NCBI GenBank assembly: GCA_020635435.1
Contig: JACJZU010000001.1
Location: 372,001-436,000, forward strand
DNA from: Flavobacteriales bacterium
GTDB lineage: Bacteria; Bacteroidota; Bacteroidia; NS11-12g; UBA9320
DNA length: 64,000 nt
Reading direction: 5' to 3'
This document shows positions 24,406-33,580 of this stretch, piece by piece. Both the position numbers and the translations under genes were made by a program. Below the pieces are notes generated by a model. It ran no database searches, was not told where the DNA came from, and worked only from the letters and a program-made list of their open reading frames with translations. How positions within the stretch are numbered: the stretch's first letter is position 1; every line of letters begins with the position of its first letter.

Positions 24406-26822
24406 TAAAAGTCGATCTTGTAGTAGAATACCGGAAGGAATCCCAACTGGCACTCTTCAGCAAATATCTTATTTCCGGGGTTTTCAGGGTCATCGAAATA
24501 ACTTATGGTCAACACATTTTGAATGTTGAGCACGTTCACCAGATCGAGCGAGATCTCATGCGTGGCCTTTTTACCATTGATCTTATAACCGAACTTGAGA
24601 TCCCAACGCATATAATCCTTGAACTGAAGGGTGTTGCGGAGTTCATTGCTGAATATCACATTCGCGCCGTCGGCAATAGTGGCTGCCGTGTCGATCGGCG
24701 AATACCTGCGACCACCTCCCCGGGTGAATTTCGTACCGAGGATCAAACTGTTCTTCCCACCCTCGCCTAAAGGCAATTCATACCCGAGGAGCGCGTTCAC
24801 GATGTAATTCCCATTGAAATCCGTTTCGCGTTGTTCGCCATCGCTTCCGGTATACTCAGAGTCGAACAGCGATGCCGTGAACAGATAAAAGAATCGGTTG
24901 CTGAAGAACTTCTCTACAGTGATCTCTGTCCCGTAATTGATCCCTGTACCCGTATTCTCGAGCACATCCGGGAAGAAACGCACAAAACCCGACCCTTGAT
25001 TCAGGAGTGAAAAGGAAGTCCCTCTGGCTTCTACGGGCACATTGTAAAGATTCTGGAAATACCATTCGGAACGGATACGCATATTCCGAGAATTGGTGCG
25101 CTCATACGAAAGCACAAAATGGTGACTTTTGGTGAGACCCATGTTCCGGTTATGCATACCGAATGTTTTGGAGATGGAATCGACGAACTGAGCGTAATAA
25201 ACATAGGTGGGCTGCGCCTGGCTGTGATTTCCGTAGGCAAAGGCCCATCGTTCCATCGGGGTGCGTTTCCATGTGAAGCCGATGCGCGGTTCAAGACTGA
25301 ATTCATCGCCGAATTGAGTGTAGATCGCATGGAGTCCGGACTGCATGGTAACCGTACTGCTCAATTTATATTTCCAGTTGATATATCCGCGGAGCATCGC
25401 CGGATGATCGGTGGCATTCACCTGTTCCACCCACTGAAAAGTGCGTTCGTTTCGCGTGCTGTCTAAAAAATTGATATTGTAGAGATCGGCCATAAGACCG
25501 GTTTTGATCGAAGACCTCCAATTGAATTTCTTGTTCAGAAAGGAATGCACGGAAGTTTTACTTTGGGTGAAGTTCATTCTCAATACCGGCAAGAGCGACA
25601 CATTGGTATATTCTTCCGGATCTCTGAATATTTTGTTGTGTTTGGACCGGACCTCTTGGGCATTGAATGCCACGGTGGTATACCAGGATGCATCTCCTTT
25701 TAAATGTCGGCGGTAGGTCGCACCGAGCAAACCCATACTCGTTCGGAAGTACTGATCCCTGTCCTTCAATCCATAGAGTTCTTCAGTTGGGGCTTCGTCG
25801 TCGCTGAAAACGATATCAATTGAACTCATACCTCCGAGGCCGAAGAGCGAGAAGCCACCTTTTTTGTTAGGGAAATTCAGCTTGAATGATGCATCCTGAT
25901 AGATCGGATTCGCGTCTGTTCCCAGAGAAATGCCCAAGGCTTGGAAGATGCCGAAAGTAGCGTATCGATAGTTAACCAAATAGGAAGATCTCTTCTCTTT
26001 ATTGATGGGTCCTTCAGCTAACAATTCCGTTCCAAATAGTCCGAATTGTGCCGAGTATTCCGGCTTGTTGTAGTTACCGTTTCGCATACTCAGGTCAAAA
26101 ACTCCCGCCACCCCATTTCCGTACTCCGCAGGAAAAGCGCCCGTCAGAAAATCGGAATTACCGATAACCTTGTTATTGATCATGCTGATCGGTCCTCCCG
26201 TTGTTCCGGCAATTGCAAAATGGTTCGGATTGAAGATATCGATGCCCTCGAAACGCCAAAGCAGACCGAGTGGAGAATTCCCTCTTACCACAATGTCGTT
26301 TCGCTGATCGTCCGTACCCTGAACACCTGCAAAGTTCTGAGCCATCCTTGCCGGATCCTGTCTGCTACCGGGATAGCGTTCGGCTTCCTCCGCATCAAAA
26401 CTGCGGCTGCTCACCGTTACCAGATCGTTGTTCGACGAGGCCTTATCCTTTGCCCGCACCACCGCCTCCAGCAATACGTTCTCGGCTTCTGAAAGCACCA
26501 CGCGCAAGGCGGATTGTTTCCCGCTTGTAACGATCACGTTGCTGATCGTACTGGGTTGATACCCCACAAATTCGAACTTGACGTTATGACGGCCGATCGG
26601 GATATTGTTCAATTCGAAATAGCCCGACTCATCGGTGATGGTTCCTGTCACATTTCCCGCCACCTCGATGGTGACGGTTACGCCTTCCAAAGGCTCTTTT
26701 GAATCGGCATCGAAAACCTGACCGATAACGGTTTGAACCGACTGCCCCATTGTTTGTGAGAAAGAGGCGAACAGTGCCAATGTCAAAACCACTAAATTGA
26801 AAAGAGCGTATTTAGTTTTCAT
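24405..26822 (-). CDS. TonB-dependent outer-membrane receptor with CarboxypepD_reg-like N-terminus
   Basis: 805 aa from ATG 26822, chosen because it starts the signal peptide (MKTKYALFNLVVLTLALFASF). Residues 30-115 are the CarboxypepD_reg-like domain (GQVFDADSKEPLEGVTVTIE, then GYFELNNIPIGRHNVKFEFVGYQ). The plug follows (AQNFAGVQGTDDQRNDIVVRG, then NSDFLTGAFPAEYGNGVAGVFDL), then a 22-strand-type barrel ending VFYYKIDF. It lacks the SusC pattern, and no SusD neighbour exists, so it is a small-molecule receptor. It is the first gene of an operon with cupin, deiodinase-like flavoprotein and PLP enzyme, which suggests it imports their substrate. Confidence 0.92.
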   Translation of the reverse strand: MKTKYALFNLVVLTLALFASFSQTMGQSVQTVIGQVFDADSKEPLEGVTVTIEVAGNVTGTITDESGYFELNNIPIGRHNVKFEFVGYQPSTISNVIVTSGKQSALRVVLSEAENVLLEAVVRAKDKASSNNDLVTVSSRSFDAEEAERYPGSRQDPARMAQNFAGVQGTDDQRNDIVVRGNSPLGLLWRFEGIDIFNPNHFAIAGTTGGPISMINNKVIGNSDFLTGAFPAEYGNGVAGVFDLSMRNGNYNKPEYSAQFGLFGTELLAEGPINKEKRSSYLVNYRYATFGIFQALGISLGTDANPIYQDASFKLNFPNKKGGFSLFGLGGMSSIDIVFSDDEAPTEELYGLKDRDQYFRTSMGLLGATYRRHLKGDASWYTTVAFNAQEVRSKHNKIFRDPEEYTNVSLLPVLRMNFTQSKTSVHSFLNKKFNWRSSIKTGLMADLYNINFLDSTRNERTFQWVEQVNATDHPAMLRGYINWKYKLSSTVTMQSGLHAIYTQFGDEFSLEPRIGFTWKRTPMERWAFAYGNHSQAQPTYVYYAQFVDSISKTFGMHNRNMGLTKSHHFVLSYERTNSRNMRIRSEWYFQNLYNVPVEARGTSFSLLNQGSGFVRFFPDVLENTGTGINYGTEITVEKFFSNRFFYLFTASLFDSEYTGSDGEQRETDFNGNYIVNALLGYELPLGEGGKNSLILGTKFTRGGGRRYSPIDTAATIADGANVIFSNELRNTLQFKDYMRWDLKFGYKINGKKATHEISLDLVNVLNIQNVLTISYFDDPENPGNKIFAEECQLGFLPVFYYKIDF

Positions 26823-26845
26823 AGGAATAAGTTCAATTGGTTTTC

Positions 26846-26853
26846 CAAAAGTA
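26846..26853 (-). promoter_or_regulatory. -7 element TACTTTTG of the TonB-dependent receptor operon
   Basis: Exact TAnnTTTG match on the minus strand, 23 bases upstream of ATG 26822. No clear TTTG at -33. Confidence 0.5.
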
Positions 26854-26942
26854 TGAAGGACTTTATGAGATGTTGTATTTATCGGAATTGTTAAATTTAT
26901 GGTTTCGTCAAACGTTCGTCCATTTGCTCGGGGAGCTATTGC

Positions 26943-26950
26943 TATTTTTG
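26943..26950 (+). promoter_or_regulatory. -7 element TATTTTTG of the PorV/PorQ-like gene
   Basis: Exact TAnnTTTG match nine bases before ATG 26960, with TTTG at 26923-26926 (spacing 16) as a possible -33 box. It supports the internal start over the longer open frame. Confidence 0.55.
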
Positions 26951-26959
26951 CAACTCCTG

Positions 26960-27976
26960 ATGCAAGCAGTGGCACATATCCGCATTTTGGTTTCCGTTTG
27001 TCTGATTTTGGCGGGATCTGCGGTAAACGCACAATTGCTTCCAAATTTCGGTGGACAACGTGCGGGACTTTCCACCCTGGGGTTCCTGAAGAATGACATG
27101 AATTCCCGATCGGCCGGAATGAGTGGAGCCGGAGTGGCTCTGGATGGCGATTATCTCAGTGTTTCCTCGAATCCTGCTGCGCTCACCGCCATCAACGAAT
27201 TTGGATTCGGCGCTGCACATTTGCTGTTAGGAGCCGGTATTCATCAATCACTGCTCTCGGTTCAGGGTAAATTGAAAAGTGAAGCCACTTTGGGTTTATC
27301 CATGAATAGTCTGAATTCGGGAGCTATGCCCTATCGGACAGAGTTTCAACCCGATGGTACAGGCAATTACTTCTATGTGGGCCAACATGCGCTCGGTGTG
27401 AATTATGCGCAGAAACTGAGTGAACAATTCAACCTGGGAGTTACGCTCAAGTACATTTTTGAACAAATGGCCGAATACCGCAACCATATGTTGGCATTTG
27501 ATGTCGGCTTCCTATATGAAACGGACTTCAGAGACATGAAATTTGCCGTTTTGGTTCAAAATTTTGGAGGTAACAGTGCAGCACGCGGCGATTATTATGC
27601 TGTAGATTTCAACCGGGACCCAGAGGCCGCTTTGAGTAGATACACCATACCTACCGTATTCAAGATGGGTCTGAGTTTTAAGGCCTGGGAACAAGGAAAC
27701 CGACATCTCCTGGTGGCTGCTGAACTGAATAATCCAAACGACAATGCTGAGAACATACGTATCGGGACAGAATTTGCATACCGCGATCTGCTTCAGGTAC
27801 AGGGTGGTGTTAAATTGAGCGTAAAAGGGCAAACCCTGCCAACCTTTGGTTTCCGATACAAGAGCCGGATCGGGGTACATCCCATTCATTTTGGCTATGC
27901 CATGAATCCGGCAAATTTTCTGGGTACGCAACATCTGTTCACACTTCAATTCACCCGTAACCGGAGTACGCGATGA
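26960..27976 (+). CDS. PorV/PorQ-family outer-membrane barrel protein
   Basis: 338 aa from ATG 26960. The signal peptide is IRILVSVCLILAGSAVNAQ. The mature N-terminus, GLSTLGFLKNDMNSRSAGMSGAGVAL followed by VSSNPAALTAI, matches the PorV/PorQ (UPF0164-like) barrel family, whose members shuttle or hold T9SS cargo at the outer membrane. The rest is regular beta-strands ending FTLQFTRNRSTR. It is probably an outer-membrane accessory protein, but which T9SS role it has cannot be told. Its stop overlaps the start of the NHL lipoprotein gene as ATGA, so the two are coupled. Confidence 0.75.
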   Translation: MQAVAHIRILVSVCLILAGSAVNAQLLPNFGGQRAGLSTLGFLKNDMNSRSAGMSGAGVALDGDYLSVSSNPAALTAINEFGFGAAHLLLGAGIHQSLLSVQGKLKSEATLGLSMNSLNSGAMPYRTEFQPDGTGNYFYVGQHALGVNYAQKLSEQFNLGVTLKYIFEQMAEYRNHMLAFDVGFLYETDFRDMKFAVLVQNFGGNSAARGDYYAVDFNRDPEAALSRYTIPTVFKMGLSFKAWEQGNRHLLVAAELNNPNDNAENIRIGTEFAYRDLLQVQGGVKLSVKGQTLPTFGFRYKSRIGVHPIHFGYAMNPANFLGTQHLFTLQFTRNRSTR

Positions 27977-29145
27977 GGAAATGGCTTGGTATATTTTCCG
28001 TCATGCTGGTCCTCGCCGGTTGCGATGGCTATTTCGGCAAGAAAACGGACCTCGACTTCATCGAGAAGCCGGAATTCCAATTGCGCGACATTGCATATGT
28101 TCCCGTTCAGCCTGCGATCGTTGGTTTGAGTAAGCCCGTGGACGTTCTGGCCGGATTCGATGAGCTGATCTATGCGGTTGATGCGGGCAGTGAAGAGATC
28201 GTATGTTTCGATGAATCGGGGCGTGAATTGGGACGTTTGTACGTGCAGGGGGTGCGAGCGGTTGCACAGGATCGGAAATTGGATCTGCTGGCCATCGGGA
28301 CCCAAACCAGGAACATTTCGGGTGTTGATTTCGACCTGACCTGCATATACAGGATCCGGCTTCAGCAACCGCAGGGCTACGGATTGCAGTTTGCCCGGGT
28401 GGTCAATACCATTGTTCATCCATTCTATTTCAAATCGACCTTTTCCTCCAGTGATGTTGATGTTGAATTCAACGACATTGCCGTGCTTCGGGACAACCGC
28501 TATTACGTTACACGCGAAGGAAATGTGAGTCAGCAATTCGGCGGCCCGGATGATGCCGTGCTCCTTTTCAACGAAAACGACGTTTACGTAACACCGATCG
28601 CGATCAGTTCAAACGGCAGCCTCTACAACAACTATTTCAAAGATCCTTTTGGCATTTCATCTCTTATTCAACCACCACAGCTTCTGGCAAATGGGCCTGA
28701 TGATTTTCTGTTCACATCGATCGACCCGAATGGGGTGATCAAATCGCAGTACATCGAAGTTGTGGAAACTGAATTCGGAGTGAGTTACGAACCGAGGGTG
28801 ATGGAACAGGACACTTCAAAGGCCGATGGCTTCCTCACCTTGCCCTACAGATTCACCGAACCTATGGGAATTACCTTAACCGGGGACGGCAGTAATCATA
28901 TCTTTATCACAGATCGCGGTAAAGACTCACTCTATCTTTTCTCATTGAATGGATTCGAAGGGGTTCGTCCTCCCGCGGGGTACAGTAGTTCGCGCTATGT
29001 AAATGTTTCCTTCGGAGGCAGAGGGAATTCACTGATGCAATTCAATCAACCGATGGGTGTGGCCTATAAGAACAATATTGTTTACGTAGCCGACTCCGGG
29101 AATGGGCGCATACTGCGTTTCAAGCTCACTTCTGATTTTGACTGA
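27973..29145 (+). CDS. NHL/beta-propeller lipoprotein
   Basis: 390 aa. The lipobox is LVLAGC at about residue 17. Several propeller blades can be seen: GLSKPVDVLAGFDELIYAVD, EPMGITLTGDGSNHIFITD and QFNQPMGVAYKNNIVYVAD, the last two being NHL repeats, and the end is NGRILRFKL. It is probably a six-bladed propeller on the periplasmic face or surface of the outer membrane. It is translationally coupled to the PorV/PorQ-like barrel, which suggests a physical partner. Its last 20 bases overlap the convergent MenE-like gene. Confidence 0.8.
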   Translation: MRKWLGIFSVMLVLAGCDGYFGKKTDLDFIEKPEFQLRDIAYVPVQPAIVGLSKPVDVLAGFDELIYAVDAGSEEIVCFDESGRELGRLYVQGVRAVAQDRKLDLLAIGTQTRNISGVDFDLTCIYRIRLQQPQGYGLQFARVVNTIVHPFYFKSTFSSSDVDVEFNDIAVLRDNRYYVTREGNVSQQFGGPDDAVLLFNENDVYVTPIAISSNGSLYNNYFKDPFGISSLIQPPQLLANGPDDFLFTSIDPNGVIKSQYIEVVETEFGVSYEPRVMEQDTSKADGFLTLPYRFTEPMGITLTGDGSNHIFITDRGKDSLYLFSLNGFEGVRPPAGYSSSRYVNVSFGGRGNSLMQFNQPMGVAYKNNIVYVADSGNGRILRFKLTSDFD

Positions 29146-30193
29146 GCACTTTCAAGTGCATGGCAATTCGATCCGGTTTTCCGCTTTCGGTGTAGATGGG
29201 TTCGTCGAGAAAATAGTACTTCTTCGGAATCAGATAGTGATCCACCCGCTCCCGCAGTTTTTCGTCGCTTGATGTAATGGGCATATTCGTGATGAGTATC
29301 AACCGCTCGCCCAATTCCCTGTCTTCCTCCTTCCACAGCGCTATGAACTCTTCGATACGCGGTTGAAGGATCTCCAGAAAAAAAACCTCTGTTTCTTCAA
29401 TGGGGATCTTCAAACCCGCACTGTTCACTACGAATCTGTTCCGACCGAGAATCCGGAATTTACCTTCACCGAGCAGTTCAGCCCGGTCGCCCGTCCGAAA
29501 ATGGAGATCGAGATGCGGGATATGGATGCCGAGATCCTGCTCCGCATCGATATCGACAGACACTCCGTCAAATGGGGTGTAAAACGGTTCTCCAAGTTTA
29601 CGCAAGGCAATGTGGCTTGCGGTTTCTGTCATCCCATAGGTATGATAGATCCATGGCCCATCGTTTTGCACGGCACTCAGCAGGAACCTCTCCCGATCGG
29701 GGCGTATTGGCTCTCCGCCGATCAGTACCCGTTTGAAGCGCAACAATTTCTGAAGCGATTCACTGTGATCAAGGATCCGGTACAATTGGGCGGGAACGAT
29801 ACTGGTAATTGTGAATTCATGATCGGAGGAGATGGATCGCATAGGATCACGAGAGGGCTCGACGACCTGAAGATCCCAATTGAGCACAAAGGATCGCAGT
29901 ACGAGCATTGCGCCGCCGATGCGCGAGGCGGGAATAGCCAGCAGGGCATTTTCTGCACCGGTATGGACGGCCTTGGCAGTATTACGAATACTCCAGAGTA
30001 TAAGATCGCGACTTAGCAAGAATTCACGGGGGGGGCCACTGCTGCCACTGCTCTTAAATCGCATTTGGGAGCCGGATCGCCAATCCCGCAACAAATGAAC
30101 AACGGCAGCATCATTGCCATCAAGATCTGCCATTCCCGCGTTGTACAGATCCTCGGGGAACCGAAATTGTTTGTCTCCAAAAAAGCAGTTCAA
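29126..30193 (-). CDS. menE: AMP-binding enzyme, O-succinylbenzoate-CoA ligase (MenE-like)
   Basis: 355 aa, TTG start one base after the upstream stop. The P-loop-like AMP motif is FKSSGSSGPPREF (47-59), the adenylate motif IYHTYGMTETASHIA, the hinge GRNRFVVNSAGLKI, and the C-terminal catalytic Lys lies in YTESGKPDR. Bacteroidota MenE proteins are about 350 aa, shorter than the 450-490 aa of other phyla, so the length fits. It would activate O-succinylbenzoate for menaquinone synthesis. No other men gene is in the window, so the name is a good guess rather than certain; another short acyl-CoA ligase is possible. Confidence 0.78.
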   Translation of the reverse strand: MNCFFGDKQFRFPEDLYNAGMADLDGNDAAVVHLLRDWRSGSQMRFKSSGSSGPPREFLLSRDLILWSIRNTAKAVHTGAENALLAIPASRIGGAMLVLRSFVLNWDLQVVEPSRDPMRSISSDHEFTITSIVPAQLYRILDHSESLQKLLRFKRVLIGGEPIRPDRERFLLSAVQNDGPWIYHTYGMTETASHIALRKLGEPFYTPFDGVSVDIDAEQDLGIHIPHLDLHFRTGDRAELLGEGKFRILGRNRFVVNSAGLKIPIEETEVFFLEILQPRIEEFIALWKEEDRELGERLILITNMPITSSDEKLRERVDHYLIPKKYYFLDEPIYTESGKPDRIAMHLKVLSQNQK

Positions 30194-30194
30194 T

Positions 30195-31472
30195 TCAAAT
30201 ATGTTCGGAGAGTGCCTTCAGGAAACCATCGAGCTCACTCATGGAATTGTAGATATGCGTAGAAACACGCAAACTATTCAAATTGCTTTCTGCCACAAAT
30301 CGTATCTCGTAATCTTCATGCAATGCTGATTTGATCGCGTTATTGTCCTTGTTTCGAATCCGGAAGGCCACAACGCCTAAGCGGGATATCCGTTCTTCAG
30401 GCGTTAGGATCTCCACAGTTGTTCCTAAAGAACGAAGTCCCTGAAAAAGATGCTCATTCAATTCGGCAATGCGATCGCGGATCCTTTCCTTTCCTACGGC
30501 TTCCTGAAACTCAACCGCCGCCTGGATCCCAAAATACTGCGCGGCAGATTGTGTTCCGTAGTAATAGCGGTGAGCACCTACCGTATAGTTATCGTCAATA
30601 AATGGAACCGCCTCATGAACATGCCAGTCGAGTCCGGAGTAGCCCCCTACAAATAAGGCCCGCAATTCGTCCTGATATTCCTTTCGGACATACAGATATC
30701 CCGTTCCCTTTGGTCCTAGAAGCCATTTGTGGCAACACGACGCATAAACATCACATCCCATATCGTGCAGATCGAGAGGCATCATACCCGTGCCATGGGC
30801 ACCGTCTACAAAGGACAGGATGTTTCTTGCCCTTGCAAGGGCACATATCTCCCTGATGGGCAATACCTGTCCGTTCGTGCAGGGAATATGCGGAACAGCG
30901 ATGACCCTCGTTTTTGGGGAAATGGCAGATCGAATGTTTTGCAATGTTTCATCGGCTGTTGCCCCCAGAGCGATTGTTCGCACAACAAGTCCATCGGCTT
31001 TTGCCCGGTGCAACCAGGGCAGTCCGTTTCCGACATGCTCCTCTTTGCTCAGGATGATCTCATCTCCGGGTTTCAGGTCCACACCCCAAGCGGCGATATT
31101 GATCCCTTCAGTAACGTTGTGCGTAATGGCGAGTTCTTCCTTATCACAATTTAAAAAACGCGACAAGGCTTCGAGTGCTTCGGGTTTACCGCCTCCATAC
31201 ACTCCGCTCACGTTCGTGTGCTCAATGCTCTTCACGTACGCATCGATCACGGGTTGCGGAGATGGCCCCATGGTTCCGTTGTTCAAATAGGCGCGCTCCC
31301 TGCTCAAAGGGAAGAGGTCACGCATCTCGTCCCAGCTCCTCGACGCTAGTGAATTGGGCTCGATCTTCCTGGACCGAGTTCCTGTTGATCCATTTCCGGC
31401 CAACAATTGCTCGGAGAATAAACCGAGCATTCCGGCCAAACCGTATTTAACAAATTCCCGACGTTGGTACAT
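30195..31472 (-). CDS. Class V aminotransferase (isopenicillin-N-epimerase-like) with Tat signal
   Basis: 425 aa from ATG 31472. QRREFVKYGLAGMLGLF at residues 3-19 is a twin-arginine signal, so the enzyme is exported folded with its PLP. Residues 55-425 are a class V fold: ITHNVTEGINIAAWG, FVDGAHGTG with the PLP-contacting Asp223, and CCHKWLLGPKGTGYL with the Schiff-base Lys249. The family includes epimerases and cysteine-desulfurase-like lyases; the actual reaction is unknown. It is one base upstream of the MenE-like gene on the same strand. An exported PLP aminotransferase is uncommon but recurs in Bacteroidota and Planctomycetes. Confidence 0.85.
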   Translation of the reverse strand: MYQRREFVKYGLAGMLGLFSEQLLAGNGSTGTRSRKIEPNSLASRSWDEMRDLFPLSRERAYLNNGTMGPSPQPVIDAYVKSIEHTNVSGVYGGGKPEALEALSRFLNCDKEELAITHNVTEGINIAAWGVDLKPGDEIILSKEEHVGNGLPWLHRAKADGLVVRTIALGATADETLQNIRSAISPKTRVIAVPHIPCTNGQVLPIREICALARARNILSFVDGAHGTGMMPLDLHDMGCDVYASCCHKWLLGPKGTGYLYVRKEYQDELRALFVGGYSGLDWHVHEAVPFIDDNYTVGAHRYYYGTQSAAQYFGIQAAVEFQEAVGKERIRDRIAELNEHLFQGLRSLGTTVEILTPEERISRLGVVAFRIRNKDNNAIKSALHEDYEIRFVAESNLNSLRVSTHIYNSMSELDGFLKALSEHI

Positions 31473-31621
31473 AGTTTGTGCTTGATTCAAAGCTAAAGGT
31501 TCGATGCGTATTTATACAAATCGGCATTAAAAAGTAATTCCTTGCTCAAAGCTGGGCCGAATGGCTGAAGAGGAATGGCATATTGGTTAAATTCGCAGCT
31601 CTTATAAAAACCTCCGGAAGG

Positions 31622-33577
31622 ATGAAGAAACTTAACCTGATTATTTTCACTATTCTGATTTGTTTTCTGCAGGCCAATGCCCAAAAGGGTGGGCCCGTTG
31701 TATTCACTGTTGGTAGTGATACCGTTTGGGGGGCAGAATTTGAGCGCGTGTACAGCAAGAACAACCGAAGTGAAGAAAAACCTTCACTCGCAGATCTTGA
31801 AGCCTATCGCGAACTCTACATTAAATTCAAGCTGAAGGTCAAGGAAGCCTATGCCATGGGAATGGATACCAATGCAGCTTTTCAGAAGGAGCTGGCCGGC
31901 TACCGCAAGCAGTTGGCAAAACCGTATCTGACCGACAAGGAGGTGAACGATCGTTTGATCAACGAAGCCTATGAACGCATGAAAACAGAAGTTGATGCGA
32001 GTAACCTGATGGTTTACGTTTCAGAATTGGCGTCACCGAAAGATACTGCCGAAGCGCTGGCGCGCATCGAGAAATGGTACCGGATGATCACCGAGGAGGG
32101 TATTGATTTCGCTCAATTGGCTGCGGATAGCAGTCAGGATGAGTACGGGCGTAAATACAAAGGACGCCTGGGCTATTTCACAGCTTTCAATATGATCTAC
32201 CCCTTTGAGAATGTAGCCTATTCAACAGAGGTTGGAGCAGTGAGCCGACCGTTCCGCACACAATACGGCTATCATATCCTGAAGGTAAATGCGAAACGTC
32301 CTGCCCGTGGGGAAGTGAAGGTCGCACATATTCTCATTCGTCGGAATAACGATGCCGAGATCGCAGAAAAGAAGCTAAAGATCGATGCCATATACGAGCG
32401 GCTCAAAAAAGGAGAGAACTGGGACGATCTGGTTATGCAGTTCACTGAAGATTTTACATCGAGAACCCGTGGGGGTGAACTCGGATGGGTGAGCAGTATT
32501 GGTGGCAACTTCCCTGAGGCTATTCGCGAAGCGGCATTCAAACTGGAAAAAGATGGAGCGCTTTCAGAGCCTGTTCTATCTGAAATGGGATGGCATATAC
32601 TCATGCGCCTTGAAAAAAGAGGTGTACGTCCTTTGAAGGACATGGAGGAGTTCCTGAAATTCAAGATCTCCAAGGACTCGAGAAGTCAGCTCAATCAAAT
32701 TGCAGTGATCAAGCGCATCAAAGAGGAAAACAAATACACGGAGAATCGTGCGAATATTGATGGTTTCCTGAGGAGTCTCGACTCGAGCATTTTAAACAAT
32801 ACCTGGAAAGCCTCTTCCATGCATTCAACGGAAGATGAGCTTTTCCGGATCGCGGGTAAAAAGTACACGTATTCCGACTTCAGTAAGTATATCTCCTCTT
32901 ATAAAAATGCCGATCCGAAAGCCGACCTCAACAAAGTTCGAATGGACATGTTCCGCAGTTATTCGGATAATGCGAATCTCGACTACGAGGAGTCCATACT
33001 TGAAGAGAAATACGATGATTTCAAATATTTGATGCAGGAGTACCGCGATGGTATTCTCCTGTTCGAACTCACCAATAAACTCGTTTGGAACAAGGCCTCC
33101 GAGGACACGAGCGGTTTAGAGAATTTCTTTGAGGCGAACAGAGATAAATACCTTTGGAAAAAGCGCCTGGCCTACCGGGCTTACCACTGTTCCGACTCGA
33201 AAACTGCTAAAACCGTGAAGAAAATGCTGAAAAAGGGCAATACCGATGCCGAAATGCTGGCCGCAGTGAATGCGAATAACCCTTTGGCTTTGCGCATCGA
33301 TCAGAAAGTTGTTGAGCAGGGAAGCGATGAAACCGTGGATCATTTAGATTGGAACAAGAAGATCACGAAGATCAAAGATGGCAGTAAGAACAAGGTTTAC
33401 ATAGTAACAGACAGCATCTTACCGGCCGGCAGGAAGGAACTCAGAGAAACTCTGGGACCGGTGACATCTGATTATCAGGACCACCTGGAGAACCAATGGA
33501 TCGAATCCCTCAAATTGAAATATCCGGTAGTTTTGAATGAGAAAGCACTTCCACTTCTCTTCGATAAGAAAAAATAG
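31622..33577 (+). CDS. Periplasmic peptidyl-prolyl isomerase with two parvulin domains
   Basis: 651 aa from ATG 31622, which starts the signal peptide (MKKLNLIIFTILICFLQANAQ). After a SurA/PpiD-like N-terminal helical region (LREYLY-type blocks 50-130), two PpiC/parvulin domains lie at about 130-230 and 235-335. The second is best conserved: VAHILIRRNN, FTEDFTSRTRGGELGWVS, SEMGWHILMRLEKR. The last 300 residues are helical and polar. It is the first of three consecutive chaperone genes and probably helps outer-membrane and secreted proteins fold in the periplasm. Confidence 0.9.
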   Translation: MKKLNLIIFTILICFLQANAQKGGPVVFTVGSDTVWGAEFERVYSKNNRSEEKPSLADLEAYRELYIKFKLKVKEAYAMGMDTNAAFQKELAGYRKQLAKPYLTDKEVNDRLINEAYERMKTEVDASNLMVYVSELASPKDTAEALARIEKWYRMITEEGIDFAQLAADSSQDEYGRKYKGRLGYFTAFNMIYPFENVAYSTEVGAVSRPFRTQYGYHILKVNAKRPARGEVKVAHILIRRNNDAEIAEKKLKIDAIYERLKKGENWDDLVMQFTEDFTSRTRGGELGWVSSIGGNFPEAIREAAFKLEKDGALSEPVLSEMGWHILMRLEKRGVRPLKDMEEFLKFKISKDSRSQLNQIAVIKRIKEENKYTENRANIDGFLRSLDSSILNNTWKASSMHSTEDELFRIAGKKYTYSDFSKYISSYKNADPKADLNKVRMDMFRSYSDNANLDYEESILEEKYDDFKYLMQEYRDGILLFELTNKLVWNKASEDTSGLENFFEANRDKYLWKKRLAYRAYHCSDSKTAKTVKKMLKKGNTDAEMLAAVNANNPLALRIDQKVVEQGSDETVDHLDWNKKITKIKDGSKNKVYIVTDSILPAGRKELRETLGPVTSDYQDHLENQWIESLKLKYPVVLNEKALPLLFDKKK

Positions 33578-33580
33578 TCC

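Noticed and set aside
26823..27044. A 74-residue N-terminal extension of the TonB-dependent receptor
   Set aside because: It lies before a normal signal peptide, crosses the divergent promoter region and overlaps the opposite gene.
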